Positions 34,514 to 42,785 of a DNA stretch of 64,000 nucleotides are shown here, piece after piece. Source of the DNA: F23-D06 sp045130275 (GTDB taxonomy: Bacteria > Bacteroidota > Bacteroidia > Bacteroidales > WCHB1-69); contig JBGUPL010000056.1 of NCBI GenBank assembly GCA_045130275.1, forward strand, positions 1 to 64,000, read 5' to 3'. Each line of letters opens with the position of its first letter. The first letter of the stretch is position 1. The notes under the pieces were generated by a model. That model saw only the letters and a program-made list of their open reading frames with translations, did not search any database and was not told the origin of the DNA. Position numbers and translations under genes: made by a program.

Positions 34514-37500
34514 ATGAAAAAAAGTTCTATCATCTACAGCTTCATGACGTTTTGTATGATGCTGTTCGCCCTCGTTGGGTTCGCTCAAGTAAACACCAAC
34601 GGTGGATTCGAAAGCTGGAGTGATACTTGGCCGGATGGCTGGCACGGTAACAAAACGAATATCACCGCTTCAAATGTCGTACTGGTTACTTCCGGTGCAC
34701 ACAGCGGAAACAATGCCTGTCAGCTCATCAACACCACTACCAGCCTCAAGCGTTTGTCCACCCAACCGATCTCCGTATCCAATGGGGAACAATACGTGGT
34801 TTCTTTTTGGGTTAAAGGTACCGGAGATATCCGTGTCGGATTGTATGACAATGACCCCCAGTCTTCTGGAGGCATCCACTACCTTGATTATCACAACATC
34901 AACAGTGCACAATACGTCTATTGTGAAGACACCATTGTTGCGCAAAACACTTTAAGCAATGCGGAATTCCTTATAGGGGTCAAAAACACAGTCGATAATA
35001 ACGACAACCTGATTGTGGACGATGTGACCGTCACCGCTGTCACCAGCAGCGACTTTGTGGCGGAACCCACAGTGACGTTGACCGGCAACATGCACTCCAC
35101 GGACACCTATTTCGGTTCTGCCACGGTCTCCATGTCCGCTGAAAACGGCGCTTCCATCTACTACACCTTGGACGGCACCACCCCGGACGCCTCCTCGACC
35201 CTTTACGCTGCACCCTTCACGGTGACGCAGACCACCACGCTGAAGGCCATCGCCATTCTAAACGGCAACAGCAGCTCAGTGGTGACGAAAAACATCACCA
35301 TCTTGGAACTCAACCCGCTTTTCTACGAGAATTTCGAAACAAGCGGTCTCAACCAAATGTCCGTCACAAATGTTTCCGGCACTTATGCTTGGAACACCGC
35401 TTCCCACGACGGGAACAACTACGCTTACGCAAATGCCTACAACCAAGGTGCCACGGAAACTTGGCTCATCACACCCGCGATCACGCCGCTGAACGCCGGT
35501 GGTGTAGAGCTGACCTTCTCCTCCGCCAAAAATTATACCGGTCCTGACATCCAGGTCAAATACTCCACCGATTACAATGGCACAGGCTCCCCCACTTCCG
35601 CCACTTGGACAGACCTCACCTCGCTGTGCACGCTGAGTAGCGGTTCTTGGACTTGGACAGAGTCGGGAGAGGTGGCGATTGCCGGATCCGCACCCGTCTG
35701 TTTCGCTTGGGTTTACACCAGTGAAAGTTCCTCCGCAGCCGGCTGGGAGATCGACAATATCATGGTGACAGCTGGCAACGCTCCTGCCCCGACGCCCACC
35801 CTCGCGATCACGGCGCCTGCCAACGGCAGTCAGTTCAGCTCTTTGGACACGCTGCCTGTTGGCGTGAGCATTCAGAACTTCACCCTTGGCACCGACGGAT
35901 ACCTCAAGGTGGAAACTCCCCTGTTGGTCTCCGTGGGGCTCACTAGCCCTGCCTATCTTGACCAAAACGGCTTATCTGTCTTGACTCAAACGGTATTCTC
36001 CCCGCTACCTGCAGGCACTCATACCATCACAGCCTCGCTCGTGGATATGAACCACAACGACTTGACACCTGCCATCAGCGCCACCACCACTTTCACCGTC
36101 ACCATGCCTGTGCTCAATGCACCGGTCATCACCGCCGTCGGCACGAATGCAGGCGCTGACAACACTTTCTATTACAGTGCATTTGTCAACATGGCTGCCG
36201 AGCAAGGCGCAGCCATCCATTACACCACCGACGGCACGATCCCGACGGAGAGTTCCACGCTTTACACCGCTCCGATCGAAATCACAACCACGACCACTTT
36301 CAAGGCTATTGCCACGAAGGCGAACTGGCAAAGCAGCGATGTCACCACGTTTGAGGTGACCATCACCGCCCCGACAGTGGCCGCGCCTGTATTCACCCCT
36401 GGCACAGGCACTTATGCCGACAATGTTACGTTCAGCATCGCTTGTGCAACTGACGGTGCCGTGATTCGTTACACCACTGATGGAACGACGCCCACGGAGT
36501 CTTCAACACTCTATAGCAATCCTCTGACGTTGACAGCCACAACCACCGTCATGGCCAAGGCCTTCAAGGCCAACTGGCTTGCCAGTGAGACGGCCACGGC
36601 TGTTTACACTATCGTGTATGACCCTGTTCTGTCTGTTGACTCCACTGCGCTTTCGTTCACCAGCTCGCAGATCACCAAAACATTCACCGTGAGTGGTGCC
36701 CATCTGACCGACCCCATTGTGCTGACCTGCGACAACAGCCACTTTACAATCAACCCGGATACCATCAGCAATCCGAACAGCAACACCTTGGTGACCGTCA
36801 CCTTTGATGGTGCTGAGACCACCACGGGCACGATCACCGTCTCTTCCGACACGTTGACCGCCACCGTCGCGCTGACCGCCACGGCTCAACTGCCTGCACC
36901 TGTGTTGACTCCCGCCACCGGTAACGACACGCTTATTACGGTGACCATGAGCAGCACGGTGGCTGGTGCTGAGATTCGCTACACCACCGACGGTACAGAG
37001 CCCACGGCAACTTCCACGCTCTACACCGCCCCCGTTGTTCTTAACCTCCCCGGCACTTACACGCTGAAGGCCATCGCCGTGAAGACTGGCTGGGAGAACA
37101 GCGAGGTGACAACAGGTACTTATACCGTCATTGAGCCTTCAGTGGGTGACACTGTTATCTATGCCGTCGGTTTTGAGGCTGAAGAGGGCTTTGTTGCCGG
37201 CAACGTCTATAACAACACCACCGTCGCCTTCACGGGTCCCGATGGTATGCAATGGGGCACCTATTACGGCACTCCTTCAACCAACAACCATATCACTGGC
37301 GCTCAGTCCATGCAGATGCGCTGGTATGCCTCTAACGCTGGAAATATCGCTTACACAAATACCCATTTCGATTTGCGCAATGTAACCCACGTCACTTTCG
37401 CGGCAACAAGTTCCAACGGACTGAAAGTCAATGTGTCGCACTCTATTGACGGTGGTGCAACATTCTCTGCCGGCGAGGTCTTTACGTTAGGCAGCACTGC

Positions 37501-38962
37501 CAACACGTTTGATTACGTGGTGGACGAGACGGGCAGCTATGACTTTGTGCGTCTGAAATTCACGATTGTGCTGCCTGAGACAGCTCCGACCTCCACCTCT
37601 CGCGTGGTCATCGACAGCCTGGTGGTTTTCGGTATTCCGGGTGTTATCCCCACTACGGTCAGCGCACCGGTCATCACCCCGAACGATGGTTTATACTTTG
37701 AGCCGCAAATGGTCAGCATCACCTGCGATAATGCCGATGCCGTGATCCGCTATACCACCGATGGCAGCGTACCTACCGAAAGTTCAACAGTTTACAGTGC
37801 TCCTTTCACCGTAAACACCACGACGACCATTAAGGCTAAAGCTTGGAAGACGGGTATGACCCCGAGCTTCGTGGCTACCACCACCATCTCCTTCCCCGAG
37901 CAGGTGGCTAACATCGCTGCTTTCAAGGCCAATGCCTCCAGCAATGCGCAACAGATTATGAGCGATGTCACTTTTGTTTTCCGCAATAATCACTACATGT
38001 TTGTGGAGGACAATTCTGCAGCATTGCTGATTTACGACAACTCCGGGATCATCACCACCACCTACACCGAAGGCGATGTCATTGAGGGTGGTCTGTTCGG
38101 CAGCTACCAACTTTACAATGGCATGGTAGAGTTGATTCCGTCTCACAACGCCAATGCCGCTACCGGCACTCCGGTGACGGTTACTCCTACTGTTGCTACC
38201 GCTTCCAACATCATCAACGATTATGCTTCCGTTTATGAATCCAAGTTGGTACGGTTGAACGATGTAGTGTTCATCGATTCTGTGACCTTTGTGCAAAATG
38301 GCGACACCCTATCTATCCGCGATCGTTTCAACACGGTTGATCTGGAAATCTCTGCTGGTGATCACGCAGATGTCATCGGTTTTGTCAGCTATTCCACGCA
38401 ATATGGCTATCAGATTTATCCTCGTGATAACAACGACATTATTATCAGCACGTTAGAAACAGTTGCCAAACCGGAATTCTCCTTCCAGCGCGACGGCGAG
38501 TTCTACCGCATGACGCTCACTTGCGCCACGGACGGTGCTTCCATGTACTACACCATTGATGGCACCGACCCTGATGAGAACAGTTACGCGTACACGGATG
38601 CAGTTCCGTTCTTATTGAATGTCCATTATGTCATCAAGGCCATCGCGATGAAGGAGGGTATGTTGAACAGTGAAATTGCGGTTTATGACTATGATCCGAC
38701 CGGCATCACCGAGTTTGAGTTGCTCAACAATCTCACCGTCTATCCGAATCCTGCTGTCAATAATGTGACCATCAGTGCAAAAGACAACAATATCGTCATA
38801 GAGAAGGTTGAACTTTATAACATCTACGGTCAATTGTTGAGCACGATGAAGGTAAACGACTATGTGGCGGAAATTTCCGTCAGCACGCTTGCCACAGGCA
38901 CCTATTTCGCGAAGGTCTTCACGAAACAGGGTATTGTCACGAAGCCGGTGATAAGGAAATAA
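34514..38962 (+). CDS. Large T9SS type A cargo with six chitobiase C-terminal-like repeats
   Basis: The 1482-residue protein has a signal peptide (to FAQ, about 25) and a carbohydrate-module-like start (25-175). Six CHB_HEX_C-type repeats, each with (Y/R)YTxDGTxPxxSS and an LKAIA-like strand, lie near residues 181-262, 533-616, 619-700, 795-873, 1048-1128 and 1316-1393. A choice-of-anchor J-like domain is at 267-420, Ig-like segments at 425-525 and 702-793, a second jellyroll-like region at 876-1042, and an OB-fold-like region at 1130-1313. The last ~75 residues (VYPNPAVNNVTISA ... GIVTKPVIRK) form the type A sorting signal. It is probably a surface adhesin or glycan-binding protein; no catalytic domain is seen. 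Confidence 0.88.
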   Translation: MKKSSIIYSFMTFCMMLFALVGFAQVNTNGGFESWSDTWPDGWHGNKTNITASNVVLVTSGAHSGNNACQLINTTTSLKRLSTQPISVSNGEQYVVSFWVKGTGDIRVGLYDNDPQSSGGIHYLDYHNINSAQYVYCEDTIVAQNTLSNAEFLIGVKNTVDNNDNLIVDDVTVTAVTSSDFVAEPTVTLTGNMHSTDTYFGSATVSMSAENGASIYYTLDGTTPDASSTLYAAPFTVTQTTTLKAIAILNGNSSSVVTKNITILELNPLFYENFETSGLNQMSVTNVSGTYAWNTASHDGNNYAYANAYNQGATETWLITPAITPLNAGGVELTFSSAKNYTGPDIQVKYSTDYNGTGSPTSATWTDLTSLCTLSSGSWTWTESGEVAIAGSAPVCFAWVYTSESSSAAGWEIDNIMVTAGNAPAPTPTLAITAPANGSQFSSLDTLPVGVSIQNFTLGTDGYLKVETPLLVSVGLTSPAYLDQNGLSVLTQTVFSPLPAGTHTITASLVDMNHNDLTPAISATTTFTVTMPVLNAPVITAVGTNAGADNTFYYSAFVNMAAEQGAAIHYTTDGTIPTESSTLYTAPIEITTTTTFKAIATKANWQSSDVTTFEVTITAPTVAAPVFTPGTGTYADNVTFSIACATDGAVIRYTTDGTTPTESSTLYSNPLTLTATTTVMAKAFKANWLASETATAVYTIVYDPVLSVDSTALSFTSSQITKTFTVSGAHLTDPIVLTCDNSHFTINPDTISNPNSNTLVTVTFDGAETTTGTITVSSDTLTATVALTATAQLPAPVLTPATGNDTLITVTMSSTVAGAEIRYTTDGTEPTATSTLYTAPVVLNLPGTYTLKAIAVKTGWENSEVTTGTYTVIEPSVGDTVIYAVGFEAEEGFVAGNVYNNTTVAFTGPDGMQWGTYYGTPSTNNHITGAQSMQMRWYASNAGNIAYTNTHFDLRNVTHVTFAATSSNGLKVNVSHSIDGGATFSAGEVFTLGSTANTFDYVVDETGSYDFVRLKFTIVLPETAPTSTSRVVIDSLVVFGIPGVIPTTVSAPVITPNDGLYFEPQMVSITCDNADAVIRYTTDGSVPTESSTVYSAPFTVNTTTTIKAKAWKTGMTPSFVATTTISFPEQVANIAAFKANASSNAQQIMSDVTFVFRNNHYMFVEDNSAALLIYDNSGIITTTYTEGDVIEGGLFGSYQLYNGMVELIPSHNANAATGTPVTVTPTVATASNIINDYASVYESKLVRLNDVVFIDSVTFVQNGDTLSIRDRFNTVDLEISAGDHADVIGFVSYSTQYGYQIYPRDNNDIIISTLETVAKPEFSFQRDGEFYRMTLTCATDGASMYYTIDGTDPDENSYAYTDAVPFLLNVHYVIKAIAMKEGMLNSEIAVYDYDPTGITEFELLNNLTVYPNPAVNNVTISAKDNNIVIEKVELYNIYGQLLSTMKVNDYVAEISVSTLATGTYFAKVFTKQGIVTKPVIRK

Positions 38963-38973
38963 TTTGTCCCTTT

Positions 38974-39001
38974 GTAGAGACGCGCCTTGGCACGTCTCTA
39001 C
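38974..39001. repeat. 28-bp palindromic repeat, copy 2
   Basis: GTAGAGACGC and CGTCTCTAC arms flank a short centre. It begins 12 nt after the stop of the large T9SS cargo gene. Confidence 0.8.
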
Positions 39002-39014
39002 GGACGGAAATACG

Positions 39015-39050
39015 AAAGAGGTGCGACATTAATCTGTCCGCACCTCTTTT
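39015..39050 (+). terminator. Intrinsic terminator after the large T9SS cargo gene
   Basis: The stem AAAGAGGTGCG/CGCACCTCTTT has a 13-nt loop and is followed by a T-rich tail. It directly follows the 28-bp palindrome. Confidence 0.75.
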
Positions 39051-39077
39051 GTCTTTTGCCTTTTGCCTAAAAAAACG

Positions 39078-39085
39078 TATCTTTG
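39078..39085 (+). promoter_or_regulatory. -7 element TATCTTTG of the hemerythrin/LuxR pair
   Basis: ACGTATCTTTGCCG lies 18 nt before the hemerythrin ATG at 39103. The longer frame start at 39049 lies upstream of the promoter and in the terminator, so it was rejected. Confidence 0.62.
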
Positions 39086-39102
39086 CCGAAAAATATTCGA
39101 CA

Positions 39103-39822
39103 ATGAGTTTTACCCCCAACAATCTTCCGCAACTGTCGCCAAAGATGAAGATGGCCGATGCTATCAACCAGTACCACAGTCTGTTGACCGTTCTGCCTCG
39201 ACTCGGCATCCCCCTCGGCTTCGGGGAGAAAAGTATCGAACAGCTCTGCTCCGAACACCACGTCTCGCTCCCCTTGTTCACCCTCATAGGCCGTGTCTAT
39301 TGTCAGAAGGATTACTTCCCGACGGCCAACGAGCTGCAACAGTGCCCCATGACCGACATCCTGCAGTATCTTGTCTCCTCGCACAAGGACTACCTGGAGA
39401 ACAAACTGCCCCATATTGAGCAACATCTCCACACTCAGTTGGTTTCCATGGAGAAGAAATACATCACTCTCATCTCTAACTTCTACGCCGAATTCCGCAA
39501 GGAGATGGAAAAACATTTCCGCTACGAAGAGGAGGTGATTTTCCCCTACCTGCGGCAGATTCTCTCCGAGCAAGAGGCGGCAGAATCCGCCACATACCAA
39601 AAGGGCACTTTCCATCAGCAGCACGATGACATAGAGGACACTCTCAACGACCTCTCCAACTTGCTACTCAAGTATATCCCCGCTGAAATATCCCCCGTGG
39701 AGCGCGTCGATATGCTGTTAGACGTGTATGCCCTCTCCAACGACATCGCCAGACATGCCATGATGGAAAACCGCATCTTAGTTCCTTATATTCAACTGTT
39801 AGAATCCAAACGCCATGACTAA
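39103..39822 (+). CDS. Hemerythrin-domain protein (iron-centre repair/RIC-like)
   Basis: The 239-residue protein has an N-terminal helical part with a DUF542-like flavour (PRLGIPLGFGEKSIEQLC, about 33-50). A hemerythrin four-helix bundle follows, with likely di-iron ligands in SHKDYLENKLPHIEQHLH, HFRYEEEVIFPYL, FHQQHDDIED and HAMMENRILVPYI. Such proteins sense or handle oxygen, NO or iron, and YtfE/RIC repairs damaged iron-sulfur clusters. It overlaps the LuxR-type gene by 8 nt, so the two products probably act together. Confidence 0.85.
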   Translation: MSFTPNNLPQLSPKMKMADAINQYHSLLTVLPRLGIPLGFGEKSIEQLCSEHHVSLPLFTLIGRVYCQKDYFPTANELQQCPMTDILQYLVSSHKDYLENKLPHIEQHLHTQLVSMEKKYITLISNFYAEFRKEMEKHFRYEEEVIFPYLRQILSEQEAAESATYQKGTFHQQHDDIEDTLNDLSNLLLKYIPAEISPVERVDMLLDVYALSNDIARHAMMENRILVPYIQLLESKRHD

Positions 39823-40405
39823 GATCGCCATTGCCGAACCCTCGTCCATGCTGCGCATCGGACTCGAGCAGCTGCTTCGGGAAATACCGGACACGGAGGT
39901 CGTCTTCTCCACCGACAACCTGAATTCCCTCTACACCAGAATCAACGCGCTGCATCCTGACATTCTGATTGTCAACCCGTTGTTGTACGACTATGCCAAG
40001 CGCGCCACCCTCCGCACAGAGTTCGACAACCTGCCGAACCTACGTCTCGTCGGATTGGTCACCTCCTACGTCGAATCGCAGCATCAGCGACAGTTCTCGG
40101 GTATCATCGAGCTCAACGACGACTTCCAACGTGTTAAATCGACCATCAACCAGGTGTCCAACACACTCCAATCCGATGATGACGAATCCGACACCGCCCC
40201 GCTCTCCGACCGCGAGAAAGATGTCCTCGTCTGCCTCTCCAAAGGTCTTAAGAACAACGAGATAGCTGACCAACTCAACATCTCCGTCCATACCGTCATC
40301 ACCCACCGCAAGAATATCGTCCGCAAAACCGGCATCAAATCCGTCGCGGCTTTGACGGTGTATGCGATACTGAACAATTTGATCGAAGAAAAAGACATTA
40401 TTTAA
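39815..40405 (+). CDS. LuxR-type response-regulator-like transcription factor without phospho-acceptor Asp
   Basis: The 196-residue protein has a receiver-like N-terminal domain (1-115) and a C-terminal LuxR/GerE HTH (LSDREKDVLVCLSKGLKNNE, IADQLNISVHTVITHRKNI). In the receiver the position of the phosphorylated Asp is Asn54 (PDILIVNPLL), and the acidic pair near the start is only Glu8 (AIAEPSSM). It is therefore unlikely to be driven by a histidine kinase. Coupling to the hemerythrin gene suggests iron, oxygen or NO control; this is inference. Relation to Porphyromonas LuxR-type regulators of hemin use is possible but unchecked. Confidence 0.85.
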   Translation: MTKIAIAEPSSMLRIGLEQLLREIPDTEVVFSTDNLNSLYTRINALHPDILIVNPLLYDYAKRATLRTEFDNLPNLRLVGLVTSYVESQHQRQFSGIIELNDDFQRVKSTINQVSNTLQSDDDESDTAPLSDREKDVLVCLSKGLKNNEIADQLNISVHTVITHRKNIVRKTGIKSVAALTVYAILNNLIEEKDII

Positions 40406-40437
40406 TGTAGAATGTAGAATGATGAATGTAGAATAAT
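40403..40437. repeat. AATGTAG-type short tandem array at the LuxR stop
   Basis: Units TGTAGAA/TGATGAA begin at the TAA stop codon (40403-40405) and continue for about 30 bp. Confidence 0.7.
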
Positions 40438-40450
40438 ACGGTCGAAGGAC

Positions 40451-40492
40451 CATTCCCCCCTTTAGGGGGGATGCCCGCAGGGCAGGGGGGTA
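40451..40492. repeat. CCCCCC/GGGGGG hairpin repeat-like element
   Basis: ATTCCCCCCTTTAGGGGGGA is followed by a GCCCGCAGGGC stem and GGGGGG. The two stacked perfect hairpins have no coding role. Only one copy is present here. Confidence 0.55.
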
Positions 40493-40501
40493 AAACAACT
40501 T

Positions 40502-40573
40502 CCTTGAGCAGCCCCGAAGGGGCAAGACGCGCGAAGCGCTAATAACCCCACACAAGCGAAGCGCAGTGTGGGG
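40502..40573. repeat. Triple-hairpin repeat, copy 2 (before transglutaminase gene 1)
   Basis: 72 bp with AGCCCCGAAGGGGC, GACGCGCGAAGCGCT and CCCCACAC...GTGTGGGG stems. It ends 27 nt before the ATG at 40601. Confidence 0.88.
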
Positions 40574-40600
40574 ACACCCCAAAAAGAACACCCATCCACT

Positions 40601-42520
40601 ATGAACATAAAAGCCCTACTATCAACCCTGCTGCTGTGCCTCGGCGTGGCGGCGATGGCGCAGGAGAACGACCCCTACGCCGGCTACGACCGCGTGACCC
40701 TCTATGACAGCATGACCGTGCGCATGGAGGAGAACGGCCTCAGCCACTATGTCAACCACCAGCGTTACCGGATCTTGAGTGACGCCGGCGGGCGCGACTA
40801 CAACACCGTCATTGTCGATTACGATCCGCTGTCGGCCTACTGCGAGATCCGCGACGTGGTCGTCTATCGCCACAACGGCACGGAGGAGCACCCCGATTTC
40901 ATGGTTTGTGACTACCCCGCGCCGGCTCACATGATCTACTGGGGCGCGCGGCAGAAGATGGTTGCCCTCGGCCGCCTCGAACCCGGCGACGAGGTGGAGT
41001 TCCTCACCTACAAGAAGGGCTTCACCTACGCGCTGCTGCAAGGCGACGACCCCGACGCGAAATACATCCCGCCCATGCGAGGGCACTTTTACGACATCGT
41101 TCCCTTCTGGAACAACCAACCCGTGAAGGAAAAAGTGTATCAGGTCAGCGTACTGACCAATAAAAACTTGCAGTACAAAATCTATAACGGTAATCTCAGC
41201 GTGAAAACGAAGAAAGACGGTGACCGCACTATCTTCACCTTCGAGAACAAAGACTATTTCCCGCTGAAGACCCCGCGCTACACGGTGGCGAGCAACGACA
41301 TCGAGCCGAAGCTCATCGTGACCACCGCAAAAAATTGGGAGGCCAAGTCGATGTGGTTCTACGGCGTGAACGAGGACTTCGGCAGCTTCGAGGCCACACC
41401 GGAAATCCAGCAGAAGGTCAACGAGTTGCTGATACCGGCGAAAACCGAGAACGACAGCTTGGACATCCTCACGCACTGGGTGGCCGACAACGTGCGCTAC
41501 TCCGGCATCTCCATGGGCGAGGGCGAAGGGTTCACGCTCCACAAGTGCGAAATGACCTTCCGCGACCGCTGCGGCGTCTGCAAAGACAAGGCCGGAATGC
41601 TCATCGGCATGTTACGGGCGGCGGGCTTCAAGGCTTACGCGGCGATGACGATGGCCGGCGAGCGCATCGAGGACATCCCCGCCGACCAGTTCAACCACTG
41701 CATCACGGTGGTGCAGCGGCGCAACGGCAACTACCAGCTCCTCGACCCCACATGGGTGCCGGGCGTGAGGGGTGAGCTCTGGTCCAGCGCGGAGCAACAG
41801 CAGAACTACCTGATGGGGTTGCCCAACGGCGCGAAGTTGGGACTCACGCCCGTCTCCGACCCGAAAAACCACTACGTGCGCATGACCGCCAACACGCAGG
41901 TCACCAAGAACGGCACGCTGAAGGGCACCGTCACCATCACCGCCGACCGGCAGAGCGACCGCACCGTGCGCGGCGTCTTCTACGGCTTCCGCACGGAGTG
42001 GCGTAGAAGTGTGGAGGAGCGTTTCTACCAGGAGTATCCCAACGCGAAGCTCAAGAGCGTGAAATACACCAGCGAGGACGACTACCTCAAGCAACCAGTA
42101 AAGATAACCTATAAGTTCGAAATCCCTGAATATGCAGTGGTTACGGATAACGAGGTCATTGCCACGCCGTTCCTCGCCAACGGGTTCTACACCTTCGCCA
42201 TGCGCCACCTTTTCTACAATACCAGTCTTGAAAAGCGCGACTATCCCTTCACCGATCGTTGTTCGCGCTACGTCGCCATCTCAGAAAATATGAGTGTACC
42301 GTCGGGCTACACCCGCGTGAGCGCGCCCCAGGCACAACAATTCTCAACCCCAACCATCTCGTTCAGAGGCGGTTACAAGGTCGGCTACAATATGGTGACG
42401 TTCAACGAGACCATCTCCCTCGGCAAACGCGTCTATGATGCCTCCGAATGGCCCGCCTTCCGCAAAGCCGTGCAGTGCCAGCGGGGGTACATGGGAGCGC
42501 CGGTGGTGTTCGTCAAGTAG
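40601..42520 (+). CDS. DUF3857/transglutaminase-like exported protein (triad intact)
   Basis: The 639-residue protein has a signal peptide (KALLSTLLLCLGVAAMAQ). Residues ~25-250 form a DUF3857 domain (YHNG-type VVVYRHNGTEEHPDF, RLEPGDEVEFLTYKKGF). A transglutaminase-like domain at about 300-400 has the probable catalytic Cys in RCGVCKDKAGMLIGML, His in FNHCITVV and Asp in YQLLDPTWV. The C-terminal part is beta-rich (DUF3858-like). It is likely periplasmic; the reaction is unknown, possibly peptide or amide hydrolysis. The ATG at 40601 avoids a longer frame through the repeat. Its stop TAG starts a heptamer array. Confidence 0.85.
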   Translation: MNIKALLSTLLLCLGVAAMAQENDPYAGYDRVTLYDSMTVRMEENGLSHYVNHQRYRILSDAGGRDYNTVIVDYDPLSAYCEIRDVVVYRHNGTEEHPDFMVCDYPAPAHMIYWGARQKMVALGRLEPGDEVEFLTYKKGFTYALLQGDDPDAKYIPPMRGHFYDIVPFWNNQPVKEKVYQVSVLTNKNLQYKIYNGNLSVKTKKDGDRTIFTFENKDYFPLKTPRYTVASNDIEPKLIVTTAKNWEAKSMWFYGVNEDFGSFEATPEIQQKVNELLIPAKTENDSLDILTHWVADNVRYSGISMGEGEGFTLHKCEMTFRDRCGVCKDKAGMLIGMLRAAGFKAYAAMTMAGERIEDIPADQFNHCITVVQRRNGNYQLLDPTWVPGVRGELWSSAEQQQNYLMGLPNGAKLGLTPVSDPKNHYVRMTANTQVTKNGTLKGTVTITADRQSDRTVRGVFYGFRTEWRRSVEERFYQEYPNAKLKSVKYTSEDDYLKQPVKITYKFEIPEYAVVTDNEVIATPFLANGFYTFAMRHLFYNTSLEKRDYPFTDRCSRYVAISENMSVPSGYTRVSAPQAQQFSTPTISFRGGYKVGYNMVTFNETISLGKRVYDASEWPAFRKAVQCQRGYMGAPVVFVK

Positions 42521-42550
42521 TTAGCAGTTAGCAGTTAGAAGTTAGCAGTT
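42518..42550. repeat. Heptamer tandem array at the stop of transglutaminase gene 1
   Basis: TAGTTAGCAGTTAGCAGTTA-type units start at the TAG stop (42518-42520), about 4.5 units of TTAGCAG. Confidence 0.85.
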
Positions 42551-42585
42551 TATATCGAAAATGCACGAATATTTAAAACATAATT

Positions 42586-42657
42586 CCTTAAACAGCCCCG
42601 AAGGGGCAAGACGCGCGAAGCGCTAATAACCCCACACAAGCGCAGCGCAGTGTGGGG
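42586..42657. repeat. Triple-hairpin repeat, copy 3 (before transglutaminase gene 2)
   Basis: Almost identical to copy 2 over 72 bp. Its right arm continues into a 67-bp direct repeat. Confidence 0.88.
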
Positions 42658-42770
42658 CTTGACACAGGAAACTGGTTCGGACTGCGGGAGCACCGATAAC
42701 GAAATAGCGCAGCGCAGTGTGGGGGTTGACACAGGAAACTGGTTCGGACTGCGGGAACAGCAATAACGAT
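42641..42770. repeat. 67-bp direct repeat (about 1.9 units)
   Basis: Both units start CGCAGCGCAGTGTGGGG and continue TTGACACAGGAAACTGG, TTCGGACTGCGGGA and a short variable end. Unit starts are at 42641 and 42708. The second unit ends 16 nt before the ATG of transglutaminase gene 2. Confidence 0.85.
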
Positions 42771-42785
42771 AAAAACAAACAAAAA

